Shown here piece by piece: positions 8,948 to 17,649 of a DNA stretch of 64,000 nt. Position 1 is the first letter of the stretch. Every line of letters begins with the position of its first letter. The position numbers were made by a program, and so were the translations under genes. The notes beneath the pieces are model-generated. The model was not told where the DNA came from. It did no database searches and worked only from the letters and a program-made list of their open reading frames with translations. Source of the stretch: Balneolaceae bacterium UBA7797 (GTDB lineage Bacteria; Bacteroidota; Rhodothermia; Balneolales; Balneolaceae). Location: the NCBI GenBank assembly GCA_002480645.1, contig DLCN01000009.1, forward strand, positions 124,001 to 188,000, written 5' to 3'.

Positions 8948-9379
8948 TTAGCGTTTATCGATGATAGCAAGAGTACATCTCGATGAACAAACCAGTTTTC
9001 CCCGCTCGTCGTTTATTTTTGTTTCCCAAACCTGCATGGTACGTCCGATCTGTAAAGGCGTGGCTACAGCAGTCACTTTTCCCCCTTCACGCACAGAACG
9101 GTGGTGGTTTGCATTGATCTCGACCCCGACAGCTGTTTTACTCTCAGGAATGTTCAGCCAACCTCCCACCGAGCACAAAGTTTCAGCTAACGCTACCGAA
9201 GCTCCACCATGAAGAATTCTGAAAGGTTGCACTGTACGATCATCAACGGGCATTTCTGCGATCATTTCATCTCTACTGATTTTCAAAAACTTAACCCCCA
9301 TTTTGGTGGCCATATTCTCTGATTGATTGTCTAAAAACCATTCAACTTTTTCGCGGATTGTTTCTTCGATCTCGATCAT
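8948..9379 (-). CDS. PaaI/YdiI-type hotdog-fold thioesterase
   Basis: This 143-residue single hotdog domain carries the motif HGGASVALAETLCSVGG, where the HGG and the Glu on the central helix form the catalytic site of PaaI/MenI-type acyl-CoA thioesterases. GVEINANHHRSVREGGKV is the following strand and CoA-binding region. It probably hydrolyses an acyl- or aryl-CoA. It is divergent from the fatty-acid operon that starts at 9476, and a perfect short dyad lies between them, so co-regulation with acyl-CoA metabolism is plausible. Confidence 0.88.
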   Translation of the reverse strand: MIEIEETIREKVEWFLDNQSENMATKMGVKFLKISRDEMIAEMPVDDRTVQPFRILHGGASVALAETLCSVGGWLNIPESKTAVGVEINANHHRSVREGGKVTAVATPLQIGRTMQVWETKINDERGKLVCSSRCTLAIIDKR

Positions 9380-9382
9380 TGA

Positions 9383-9395
9383 TTAACAGTGTTAA
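9383..9395. promoter_or_regulatory. Candidate operator dyad between the thioesterase and acyl-CoA synthetase genes
   Basis: TTAACA-G-TGTTAA is a perfect 13-bp dyad in the 96-nt divergent gap, 3 nt from the thioesterase start. It could be the site of a fatty-acid-responsive repressor, but no regulator is adjacent and chance is not excluded. Confidence 0.3.
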
Positions 9396-9475
9396 GTTGT
9401 GTATTTATTGGTTGGAATCGCTTTCATAATTACATTAATTGTTAAATAAACAAAAAACGTAGTCTTGCTGAATGT

Positions 9476-11275
9476 ATGAATTATAACCCTGCTGTAGTAC
9501 CTCTGTTGCTCGATGAACGGATGAAATTCAACAGGCTTGGAATTTTAAGTGCGGTTAAACGAAATGGAGAATGGATCGAGACTTCTGTAGAAGAGTTTAG
9601 GCAGAAGGTTCGTAACCTTGCACTTGGATTGTATAAGCTTGGCATCCGTAAAGGAGACCGTGTATCCATCCACTCCGAGAATAGTACGGAATGGATGATC
9701 TGTGATCAGGCGATATTATCGTTGGGTGCGGTTAATGTAGCTATTTATACCACACAACCAGCCGATCAGATCAAATATATCCTGGAGAATTCCGAGACAA
9801 AGATCCATATGGTCTCTACTGACGACCTGTTCAATGAATCTGCGGATATGATTCGCTCAATTGAAACGGTTGAGCATATCATTTCAATTTTATCAACCTC
9901 TCACGATGATTTATTGAATTTTGAACAGGTCATGGAAATGGGTAAAGAACTGGATGAAACGGAACCGGAACTTTTTGATGAGCTGCGAAATGCGATCGAT
10001 CCGGAAGATCTGGCAAATATAAATTATACCAGTGGAACAACAGGAGTTCCAAAAGGGGTGATGCTCACTCACATGAATCTTGCATCAAACGCCATTGCCA
10101 CCATTGAGCGTCTTCCATTTTCATCAGATCGCGAAAAGAATCCAAAGGTAATTTCTTACCTGCCATTAGCCCATATGTTAGAGCGTATTGCCTCCTATAC
10201 ATTTGTATGTTCAGGCGCTTCTACCTATTACATTGAAGATGTGCAGGATATTAAAACAGATCTGGTAACCGTAAAACCAATGTATTTTGCCACGGTACCT
10301 CGTTTACTGGAAAAAATAATGACCGGAGTTAAAGTTCGGGGGCAGAGTTTTACGGGTCTTAAAAAGACATTGTATTACTGGGCTATTCACTTTGCTGAAC
10401 ATTACGATCCTGAAGATCCGCCAAAAGGATTGGATAAGTTGCGATGGAAATTTGCAGATAAGCTTGTCTATTCCAAGATAAGAGAAGGAATGGGCGGTAA
10501 TCTGATCGGAATGGTTTCGGGAGGAGCGGCACTTTCACCGTCAGTCATGCGGTTCATGAATGGTATTGGGTTGAATTGTGCAATGGGATACGGTTTAACC
10601 GAAACGTCTCCTGTTATGACCACAAGCTTACCGGATCAGGTGCGGATCGGTTCGGCGGGTAAACCTCTTGAGGATGTGGAAATCCGAATTGCAGAAGACG
10701 GAGAGATACAAACTAAAGGACCGAATCTGATGAAAGGGTATTACAAGATGCCGGATAAAACGGCTGAGGTAATGACTGAAGACGGTTGGTTTTGTACAGG
10801 TGACATTGGCTATCTGGATGATGAAGGATGGCTATTTATCACCGATCGAAAGAAAGCCATGTTCAAACTTTCAACAGGGAAATATGTGGCACCTCAGCCC
10901 ATCGAAAATGCACTTATGAACAGCGGTTTCATAGATCAGGTGATGGTGGTTGGAAGTCATCAAAAATTTTGTGCGGCTGTCATAATCCCCGATTGGGACA
11001 ATCTGAAGAAACGATTTAAACAAAAAGGGACGAAGTTCCCGGATAGTGATAAAAACACAAATGCTGATGTGCTTAATGTTATTCAGCAGGAAGTGGATAA
11101 AGTAAATAGAAAACTCCCGCACTGGGAAAAGGTTAAGAAGTTTGTGCTGCTTGAACATGCCTTTAGCATTGAAAGCGGCGAGCTCACCCCTAAAATGAGT
11201 ATCAGACGAAGTGTGGTTCAAAAGCACTTCGAAGATGAGATCAATTCCATCTATCAAAAAGAAACAGAAGAGTAA
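9476..11275 (+). CDS. fadD: Long-chain acyl-CoA synthetase (AMP-forming ligase)
   Basis: The 599-residue enzyme activates fatty acids to acyl-CoA through an acyl-AMP. The AMP-binding P-loop is INYTSGTTGVPKGVMLTH (about residue 181), the A5 motif is YGLTETSPV (about 380), A7/A8 are TGDIGYLDDEGWLFITDRKK (about 440-460), and a C-terminal Lys-bearing segment (LTPKMSIRR) matches the A10 lysine. Length fits bacterial FadD15-like enzymes. It is first in a four-gene fatty-acid degradation operon; the next start is 4 nt after its stop. The symbol is by function, as several synthetase types share these motifs. Confidence 0.9.
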   Translation: MNYNPAVVPLLLDERMKFNRLGILSAVKRNGEWIETSVEEFRQKVRNLALGLYKLGIRKGDRVSIHSENSTEWMICDQAILSLGAVNVAIYTTQPADQIKYILENSETKIHMVSTDDLFNESADMIRSIETVEHIISILSTSHDDLLNFEQVMEMGKELDETEPELFDELRNAIDPEDLANINYTSGTTGVPKGVMLTHMNLASNAIATIERLPFSSDREKNPKVISYLPLAHMLERIASYTFVCSGASTYYIEDVQDIKTDLVTVKPMYFATVPRLLEKIMTGVKVRGQSFTGLKKTLYYWAIHFAEHYDPEDPPKGLDKLRWKFADKLVYSKIREGMGGNLIGMVSGGAALSPSVMRFMNGIGLNCAMGYGLTETSPVMTTSLPDQVRIGSAGKPLEDVEIRIAEDGEIQTKGPNLMKGYYKMPDKTAEVMTEDGWFCTGDIGYLDDEGWLFITDRKKAMFKLSTGKYVAPQPIENALMNSGFIDQVMVVGSHQKFCAAVIIPDWDNLKKRFKQKGTKFPDSDKNTNADVLNVIQQEVDKVNRKLPHWEKVKKFVLLEHAFSIESGELTPKMSIRRSVVQKHFEDEINSIYQKETEE

Positions 11276-11279
11276 ACGA

Positions 11280-13625
11280 ATGCAGAACATACGAAGAGTT
11301 GCCGTATTGGGCTCAGGTGTAATGGGCAGCCAAATAGCGGCGCATTGTGTAAATGCCGGACTGGAAGTAACCCTTTTGGATCTGAAAAGTGACGATCCTG
11401 CAAATCCAAATAAGATCGCTGATGAGAGCCTTAAAAAGATCGCCAAAATGAAACCGGCTCCGTTCGGCTTACCAGAATACGCATCTCGCATAAAGACCGG
11501 AAATTTTGAGGATGATTTTGAATTGCTTGAACAGGCCGATTGGATCTGTGAAGTGGTGATCGAAAGAATGGACATTAAAAAACAGATGATGTCGCGGATC
11601 GATTCCATAAAAAAAGAACATACTCTTGTGAGTTCTAATACATCCGGGCTGCCAATAAGTGAGATCTGTTCGGATTGTAGTGATGAATTTAAAAAGCGAT
11701 TTCTGGGTACCCATTTTTTCAATCCACCCCGTTATATGAAGCTTTTGGAAGTGATCCCGACCAGGGAAACCCTCCCTGAGATCACCGCAAAAATGCGCAC
11801 TTTCTGTGAGCGGGTTTTGGGTAAAGGAGTTGTGGAATGCAAAGACACCCCGAACTTTATTGCTAACCGGATCGGAGTTTTCTCTATGGCCTCGATCTTG
11901 CCGTATTTCTTTAATGGAACATTAAGAATTGAAGAAATAGATGCTATAACAGGCACTCTTACCGGATATTCTAAATCAGCTACTTTCAGAACAGGTGATA
12001 TGGTTGGGTTAGATATAATGGCCCACGTATCAGAGAATATTTATCCTGCAATTCCTGGTGACGAAATGCGGGATGTTTTTATAGTACCTGACGGGCTGAA
12101 GAAAATGATCGGGGTGGGATTGAAAGGAAATAAGAGTGGAGCCGGTTTTTATAAAAAAATACAGACAGATAAAGGACGTGAATTCCACGTTATAGATCCG
12201 GAATCGTTGGAATATGGTCCTCAAAAAGAAGTGGATAGTGAGGTTGTTTCATCAGCAAAAAAGATAAAAAACCCTGCTGAACGATTGAAATTCCTGAGTT
12301 TTAATGATAGTGATGTCGGTATGTTCGTTTGGGAAACCCAAAGGGACCTGTTGTTATATGCTGCTAAAAGAATTCCGGAAATTTCTGATTCTATTGAGTC
12401 TGTGGATCGGGCTATGAAATGGGGCTTCAATTGGCAAATGGGACCATTTGAACGATGGGATGCTCTCGGAATTGATGAAGTAGTACTTCGTTTGAATGCA
12501 GAAGGAAAAGAAGTACCAGAATTGATCCGGGATCTGAAAGCAGCCGGTTTTGATCGTTTTTACGATGGTGATCAGGTGTACGATCCAATTTATAAAACGA
12601 TGGTTGACCGGCGACCAAAGGCAGAGGGTGAGGTTACAGTTAATTCCTTAAGAAAAGATTCGGAGCCTGTCTTCGAAAATGATTCTGCTGCTTTGCATGA
12701 TCTTGGTGAAGGTGTGGCATTGTTCGAATTTAAAACCAGGAATGCCACCCTTGGTTTTGAGTTGGTTCAGTCATTAGAGCAGTCACTAGACATCGTTGAA
12801 AAGAACTTTAAGGGATTGGTGATCAGTCACGACGGTGATAATTTCGCTTATGGAGCAAATTTAATGGAAGCCGGAATGGCTTTGAAGAGCGGGAACTTTG
12901 ATCAGATCGTTCAGGCAGTTACAAATTTTCAGCGAACAGCTTTGAAACTTAGATATAGTTCATTTCCGGTAGTATCAGCTCCGTTTGGCCGCACACTGGG
13001 TGGAGGAACAGAGTTCGTGTTGTACTCAGACAGGGTGGTAGCTCACTATGAATTATATATGGGATTAGTAGAAGTTGGGGTTGGATTGATACCGGCAGGT
13101 GGTGGTACAACAGAAATGTTGAAACGCGCAATGCAAAAGGTCGATTCTGAAGCTGATCCGCTACCATTCATCAGAGAAGTTTTTAAAACTATTGGGCTCG
13201 CTTCAGTTTCTGATAGCGCAGATAAAGCCCGTAAAATAGGATTTCTTAGAAGTGATGATGTGATCATTATGAACCGGGACCTGTTGATTCCAACTGCTAA
13301 GGAGCAGGTTTTGTCATTAGTGAATGCGGGGTATCAGCCTCCGGTAAAAGAAACGCATTATGTGTTGGGCGAAAAATCCCTGAGCGTCATGAAAACCATG
13401 TTGTATGTAATGCATGAAGCAGGATATGCTACGGATTATGATCGGGTGGTTAGCGGTCGCGTTGCCAATGTGCTGGCTGGCGGGCCATTGAGCGAACCAC
13501 AGTTTGTTCCGGAAGATTATTTAATGAGACTGGAAAGAGAAGCTATTCTAACCTGTTTCAAAGATGAACGAACCCATTCCAGAATGGAGCATATGCTAAA
13601 GACTGGAAAACCACTTAGAAATTAA
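11280..13625 (+). CDS. 3-hydroxyacyl-CoA dehydrogenase / enoyl-CoA hydratase fusion (FadN-type)
   Basis: This two-domain beta-oxidation enzyme has the dehydrogenase first, as in Bacillus FadN. The NAD-binding motif GSGVMGSQIAAHCVNAG is at residues ~9-25, TNTSGLP-like SNTSGLPI and GTHFFNPPRYMKLLEV follow, then C-terminal dehydrogenase domains to ~residue 440. The hydratase part has the oxyanion-hole GANLMEAG, GRTLGGGTEF and MGLVEVGVGLIPAGGGTTEM with the two crotonase glutamates. The longest frame starts at 11211 inside fadD, but the ATG at 11280, 4 nt after the fadD stop, begins the expected MQNIRRVAVLGSG, so 781 residues is preferred. The thiolase follows after 21 nt. Confidence 0.92.
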   Translation: MQNIRRVAVLGSGVMGSQIAAHCVNAGLEVTLLDLKSDDPANPNKIADESLKKIAKMKPAPFGLPEYASRIKTGNFEDDFELLEQADWICEVVIERMDIKKQMMSRIDSIKKEHTLVSSNTSGLPISEICSDCSDEFKKRFLGTHFFNPPRYMKLLEVIPTRETLPEITAKMRTFCERVLGKGVVECKDTPNFIANRIGVFSMASILPYFFNGTLRIEEIDAITGTLTGYSKSATFRTGDMVGLDIMAHVSENIYPAIPGDEMRDVFIVPDGLKKMIGVGLKGNKSGAGFYKKIQTDKGREFHVIDPESLEYGPQKEVDSEVVSSAKKIKNPAERLKFLSFNDSDVGMFVWETQRDLLLYAAKRIPEISDSIESVDRAMKWGFNWQMGPFERWDALGIDEVVLRLNAEGKEVPELIRDLKAAGFDRFYDGDQVYDPIYKTMVDRRPKAEGEVTVNSLRKDSEPVFENDSAALHDLGEGVALFEFKTRNATLGFELVQSLEQSLDIVEKNFKGLVISHDGDNFAYGANLMEAGMALKSGNFDQIVQAVTNFQRTALKLRYSSFPVVSAPFGRTLGGGTEFVLYSDRVVAHYELYMGLVEVGVGLIPAGGGTTEMLKRAMQKVDSEADPLPFIREVFKTIGLASVSDSADKARKIGFLRSDDVIIMNRDLLIPTAKEQVLSLVNAGYQPPVKETHYVLGEKSLSVMKTMLYVMHEAGYATDYDRVVSGRVANVLAGGPLSEPQFVPEDYLMRLEREAILTCFKDERTHSRMEHMLKTGKPLRN

Positions 13626-13646
13626 GAATCAAAAAAGTAATCAGTC

Positions 13647-14825
13647 ATGCGCGAGGCATTTATAGTAGAAGCTAAACGAACAGCTTGTGGAAAGGCAAAC
13701 AGGGGCTCTCTCCGGTTTACCTATCCGGATACCTTAGGTGGAGAAGTTGTAAAAGACCTGTTGAATCACACTCCGGAGCTGGATCCTGCTGAAATTGATG
13801 ATGTAATTATGGGGTGTGCATTTCCTGAGGCTTCCCAGGGATTAAATATAGCCCGCCAGATCGCATTGTTAGGCGGTCTCCCTGAATCTGTTCCGGGTAT
13901 GACGATAAACCGTTTCTGTTCGTCCGGTTTGCAAAGTATCGCGCTGGCAGCCGAACGTATAATGAGTGGAGGTGCCGATGTTATTATTGCCGGTGGGGTG
14001 GAATCTATGAGTATGGTGCCAATGGGAGGACTTTCTTTTCAGCCAAATCCGGAGTTGGTAGATAACCGGCCTGAGATTTATATCAGCATGGGGTTAACGG
14101 CCGAGAATGTTGCAAAAAAATATGGAGTCAGCCGCGAAGATCAGGACGAGTTTGCATACAGGAGCCATAAACGGGCTATTTCGGCATGGAAGGCCGGTCG
14201 ATTCGATGATCAGATCACTCCACTCGAAGTGGTTGAGAAAAAAGTCACAGCCGATGGTGACTTGGTAGAAGATTCATTTACGTTTAGCAAAGATGAAGGG
14301 CCAAGAGCAGATACAACCATAGAAGTTTTAGGAAAATTAAGGGCCGCTTTTAAGGCCGGAGGTTCTGTTACAGCGGGAAATTCGTCACAAATGAATGATG
14401 CAGCTTCTGCTGTGTTGGTTATGAGTGGCGAAAAGGTAAAGGAACTTGGGGTAGAACCTATGGCCAGATATGTGGGATATGATGTAGCAGGTGTTGCTCC
14501 CGAATTGATGGGAATTGGTCCGGTAATAGCTATTCCAAAAGTGTTAAAAAAAACGGGATTGAAGATTTCAGATGTGGATCTCATTGAGCTCAATGAAGCA
14601 TTTGCAGCACAATCATTGGCAGTAATAAGAGAACTGGATTTAGATGAAGATATCACAAATGTAAACGGGGGAGCAATTGCGATGGGGCACCCGCTTGGTT
14701 GCACAGGTGCAAAATTGACTACTCAAATTCTCCATGAGATGGGGGCTCGTAACTCAAAATATGGAATGGTTACCATGTGTATTGGTGGTGGAATGGGAGC
14801 CGCCGGTATCTTTGAAAATCTTTAA
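13647..14825 (+). CDS. fadA: Acetyl-CoA C-acyltransferase (thiolase)
   Basis: The 392-residue degradative thiolase performs the last step of beta-oxidation. The acylated Cys91 lies in NRFCSSGLQS, His348 in GHPLGCTGAK and Cys378 in TMCIGGGMG, the full catalytic set; NEAFAAQ is the conserved loop. The length is normal for family members. It follows the HAD/ECH gene, the usual fadBA-type order, and precedes the SDR gene by 30 nt. No acyl-CoA dehydrogenase is in this operon, so that step is encoded elsewhere. Confidence 0.94.
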   Translation: MREAFIVEAKRTACGKANRGSLRFTYPDTLGGEVVKDLLNHTPELDPAEIDDVIMGCAFPEASQGLNIARQIALLGGLPESVPGMTINRFCSSGLQSIALAAERIMSGGADVIIAGGVESMSMVPMGGLSFQPNPELVDNRPEIYISMGLTAENVAKKYGVSREDQDEFAYRSHKRAISAWKAGRFDDQITPLEVVEKKVTADGDLVEDSFTFSKDEGPRADTTIEVLGKLRAAFKAGGSVTAGNSSQMNDAASAVLVMSGEKVKELGVEPMARYVGYDVAGVAPELMGIGPVIAIPKVLKKTGLKISDVDLIELNEAFAAQSLAVIRELDLDEDITNVNGGAIAMGHPLGCTGAKLTTQILHEMGARNSKYGMVTMCIGGGMGAAGIFENL

Positions 14826-14855
14826 TCACATCACGAACAAATAGTAGCTTACATC

Positions 14856-15713
14856 ATGTTTAAAGAAGATACTCTATCAAACAAAACAATATTAGTGACA
14901 GGTGGTGGCAGTGGGTTAGGTTTGTCTATGGCGAAGGGGTTTGCCCGAACAGGCGCTAATGTTGCAATTTGCGGACGAACTGAGGAGAAACTCTTAAAAG
15001 CTGTTGAGGAGATCAAAGCGATACATAGTTCCGTTAATGTGCGGTCATATATATGTGATGTGAGAGATCATGATGCTGTGAGCGAAATGATCACCAAAAT
15101 GGTATCTGATTTTGGTTCAATCGAAGGCCTGGTGAATAATGCAGCTGGTAATTTTTTGTCGGCTTCTGAAGATCTAAGTCCGGGTGGATTCAAAGCGGTC
15201 GTTGATATTGTGTTGCAGGGTAGTTTTAATTGTACCCATGCTTTTGGTAATTATCTAATTGCCCAAAAAAAGGAAGGCTCAATATTAAATATTGTTACGA
15301 CCTATGCTGAAAATACAGGATGTGCTTTTGTTTTACCGTCGGCATGTGCTAAAAGCGGGGTTCTAACAATGACAAAATCCCTCGCTTACGAGTGGGCGGA
15401 ATATGGAATCAGGGTTAATGCAATAGCTCCGGGACCTTTCCCAACTGAAGGTGCCTGGCAACGTTTAATGCCGGATAAGAGCTTTGAGCAAATGTATCTG
15501 GACAAAATTCCAATGAAAAGATATGGCGAGCATAAGGAATTAGTGAACTTAGCTATATTCCTGATGTCTGACCTGGCACCATACCTGACCGGTGAATCCG
15601 TTGTCATCGACGGTGGAGAGCGGTTACAAGCCGGTCAGTTTAATTTCTTAAACAATCTGATGCCTCGTGAACAGTTGAAGCAGGCATTTAAGATGCTGAA
15701 AAGCAAGAAGTAA
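14856..15713 (+). CDS. SDR oxidoreductase, 2,4-dienoyl-CoA-reductase-like
   Basis: This 285-residue short-chain dehydrogenase has the NADP-binding GGGSGLGLSMA motif (~residues 16-26), NNAAGNF (~95) and a C-terminal substrate region APGPFPTEGAWQRLMP. In place of the classical Tyr-x-x-x-Lys it has SACAKSGV, so Lys is kept but the Tyr position is Cys or shifted; this departure is typical of the DECR group, where the Tyr is also absent. With its operon this suggests reduction of dienoyl-CoA from unsaturated fatty acids. It is last in the operon and no clear terminator follows. Confidence 0.85.
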   Translation: MFKEDTLSNKTILVTGGGSGLGLSMAKGFARTGANVAICGRTEEKLLKAVEEIKAIHSSVNVRSYICDVRDHDAVSEMITKMVSDFGSIEGLVNNAAGNFLSASEDLSPGGFKAVVDIVLQGSFNCTHAFGNYLIAQKKEGSILNIVTTYAENTGCAFVLPSACAKSGVLTMTKSLAYEWAEYGIRVNAIAPGPFPTEGAWQRLMPDKSFEQMYLDKIPMKRYGEHKELVNLAIFLMSDLAPYLTGESVVIDGGERLQAGQFNFLNNLMPREQLKQAFKMLKSKK

Positions 15714-15732
15714 TCAGGGTCTGTCTACTACT

Positions 15733-15888
15733 TCAGATCACAAGATTTCCAAAGACCAGTACGAAAGCGATAAGCAGGAAATAAAGAATTTCCGTGCCTT
15801 TTCTGGTTTTATGGAGACCCATAATCTTCTTATTTATAAAATGTTCGAAGCCGAGTTTATAGTATTTATCGTATAATCCAGTTTTCAT
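15733..15888 (-). CDS. 51-residue single-helix membrane protein with a perfect Shine-Dalgarno
   Basis: The frame starts at ATG 15888 and stops with TGA at 15733-15735. AAGGAGGT lies 5 nt upstream of the ATG, a full match to the anti-SD, which makes this short gene credible. The first ~30 residues are basic and aromatic (MKTGLYDKYYKLGFEHF, then a KTRKG segment), and the last ~18 form one hydrophobic helix ending at the C-terminus (LYFLLIAFVLVFGNLVI), so the protein is probably tail-anchored in the inner membrane. No family is recognised. It is convergent with the fatty-acid operon. Confidence 0.6.
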   Translation of the reverse strand: MKTGLYDKYYKLGFEHFINKKIMGLHKTRKGTEILYFLLIAFVLVFGNLVI

Positions 15889-15933
15889 TTTTTACCTCCT
15901 TCTATCTATCGGAGCATTCTCTGATGTGAACGT

Positions 15934-16338
15934 CTAATTTTCTAATTCTTCTATTTTCTTCTCTAATGCTACAATTTTATTCTGTAGTCTTTTTACAGTA
16001 AGATCCATTTTATCAACACGAAGTGGTTTCCCATCAACCATGGTTTCAACCCAAAGTTGTTCTCCGGTATCATAACTGGCAGTTGTAACAAGAGCGAAAG
16101 TATTACTATCGTAAAGTTTCCAGATACCATGAGGTTTCAGAAATTTATCTTCCACTTTTATATAGTGGCCTTCCTGAAGTATGTTGCCATCTTCGGTGAC
16201 AAAAACTACGTCATAGAAATTACCCGCCACATGAGTGACGATCTTGTTGTTTTCTGTATTTACAACCTGTTGTTGTGCAAATGTGTTGCCTAGCGATGCA
16301 ACTAATAGAAACGCCAGTGTAACAGTTAATTTTTTCAT
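15934..16338 (-). CDS. Secreted protein with a C-terminal coiled coil, unknown function
   Basis: The 134-residue product has a clear signal peptide (KKLTVTLAFLLVASLGNTFA, cleavage after AQ-type site near residue 21). The mature part is beta-rich with repeated GHYIK- and GIWKLYD-like strands, similar in feel to the MORN/toxin_15-like 'EGxW' repeats of Bacteroidota secreted proteins, and ends in a ~25-residue heptad segment (LQNKIVALEKKIEELEN) predicted to coil. The function is unknown. Genes on both sides point the same way but the gaps are large (~45 and ~100 nt). Confidence 0.65.
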   Translation of the reverse strand: MKKLTVTLAFLLVASLGNTFAQQQVVNTENNKIVTHVAGNFYDVVFVTEDGNILQEGHYIKVEDKFLKPHGIWKLYDSNTFALVTTASYDTGEQLWVETMVDGKPLRVDKMDLTVKRLQNKIVALEKKIEELEN

Positions 16339-16437
16339 AGCAATACCTCTCTGCTTTAGTACATTTCAATGTTACCAAATTGTTAACAGAAAGTAAAGTT
16401 AAGATTAATCGAATGTTACCTGAGTATTAATCTGGCG

Positions 16438-17292
16438 TTATGTGAATTGCTTAAGTCTTTGATTTACTTTATCGATGTGAAGGGCAAGTCTCAGTGCGTC
16501 ATAACTGGTGTAAGCGGTTTCTTTATTTAGTTGTATAGATTTTAAAAATAATAACGCAGCTTTTTCGGCAGCGGTGGAAGGATCAAATGACTTCTTTTCA
16601 AAAAACAGATGGTCTGCATTTCCTAAAGTACCTAGTTTGATCTGTTGATCAGGAACATTGCATTCCAGAACGGCATGTTTGTTGGCGATCACTCTTTTAT
16701 GATTGCTTTCTGAGGCACCGGTATAAATATGGATAGAGGCAGAGGCCCCATTATCAAACCGGAGAAAAAGCTGAATAGCAATTGGTTGTTTGTCTCCTAT
16801 ACGAATCGCCTTTGCTTCAATATTATGAACACCGCTGTCAATCCATTTCAAACAAAGCCCAAACTCATCGATCCAGTGATTCTGGAATTCCATTTCGGCA
16901 TTAATTATTTGTGAGCGACTGATCTCTTTATTGATGTGAATATAGGTAGGCCGGGTAACTTTGGTCATCATCCATCGAGTGGCCGGGGCCAGTGTTGGCC
17001 AGTGGGCAAATTGTACTAATACTCCAGCTTCTCTGGCTGCACGGTGGATTTTATCCAGTTTATTAAAATCGGTTGGCTGCCGGGCAATAAAGAAACAATT
17101 GAATCCTTTTTGAATGGCTTTTAAAAGGGTGTCCAGATTATCATCGGATTCATCAATGAGAAAACAAGCGTCTACTTTATCAAGATCGTCAAGGGTTGGG
17201 CACAATTCTACTTCCCGAACGATGCTGTGTGGACGTAAATGTTGTTCCCAGGCAACCCCACGTGTTGCATCTCCTACAATACCAACTTTCAT
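16438..17292 (-). CDS. Gfo/Idh/MocA-like protein with an altered catalytic motif
   Basis: The 284-residue protein resembles the Gfo/Idh/MocA oxidoreductases: an N-terminal nucleotide-binding start MKVGIVGDATRG, a DACFLIDESDDN strand-loop and an ASIHIYTGAS beta-sheet region of the C-terminal domain. It is short (typical ~330-380), and the normal EKP motif that supplies the catalytic Lys is ARQP here. The GxGxxG loop is also irregular. It may bind a nucleotide or sugar without redox chemistry, or be a diverged family member. There is no sugar gene nearby to suggest a substrate. Confidence 0.6.
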   Translation of the reverse strand: MKVGIVGDATRGVAWEQHLRPHSIVREVELCPTLDDLDKVDACFLIDESDDNLDTLLKAIQKGFNCFFIARQPTDFNKLDKIHRAAREAGVLVQFAHWPTLAPATRWMMTKVTRPTYIHINKEISRSQIINAEMEFQNHWIDEFGLCLKWIDSGVHNIEAKAIRIGDKQPIAIQLFLRFDNGASASIHIYTGASESNHKRVIANKHAVLECNVPDQQIKLGTLGNADHLFFEKKSFDPSTAAEKAALLFLKSIQLNKETAYTSYDALRLALHIDKVNQRLKQFT

Positions 17293-17361
17293 AAGCGTTT
17301 AGTTTAGTTGGCATAAGATGCAAACGGGAAGAGTTTTTTCCAAGTTGTGGAAAATTGGAAC

Positions 17362-17541
17362 TCAATCGGGCATTACAAGTGCCAAAATAAAATAACCAAT
17401 CAATCCGAAGCCGTAGTTAATGGCTAAGATTATAAAAATGATTCGTACGATGGTTGGGTCCCAGCCAAGATAATTTGCGATCCCCCCGCACACTCCAGCA
17501 AGCATCTTGTCTTTTCTTGATTTTCGTAATTTAGCCGGCAT
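17362..17541 (-). CDS. PspC-domain small membrane protein
   Basis: This 59-residue frame (ATG at 17541, TGA at 17362-17364) is a single PspC domain: basic N-terminus KLRKSRKDK, then the family core MLAGVCGGIANYLGWDPTIVR, then one long hydrophobic helix (IIFIILAINYGFGLIGYFILALVM) ending MPD. PspC proteins sense or buffer envelope stress. It stands alone between the oxidoreductase-like gene and the BlaR1-like operon, on the same strand. The match to the PspC core is strong despite its size. Confidence 0.85.
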   Translation of the reverse strand: MPAKLRKSRKDKMLAGVCGGIANYLGWDPTIVRIIFIILAINYGFGLIGYFILALVMPD

Positions 17542-17615
17542 ATAAAAACAGTTTTATTTAGTACTGTGTCGACTATACGCAAAGGAATACCGAAAGGTTT
17601 CAAAAAAAATCAAAA

Positions 17616-17640
17616 AAATAAAAATGGGGCCGTAGCCCCA
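17616..17640 (-). terminator. Intrinsic terminator of the blaI-blaR1-like operon
   Basis: Reading the minus strand, TGGGGC-TACG-GCCCCA (UACG-type loop) is followed by TTTTTATTTTTTT, 10 nt after the M56 gene stop. Confidence 0.85.
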
Positions 17641-17649
17641 CCATTACTA

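Noticed and set aside
14210..14704. Antisense 164-residue frame in the thiolase gene
   Set aside because: It lies fully within a catalytic thiolase frame and has no SD or domain.
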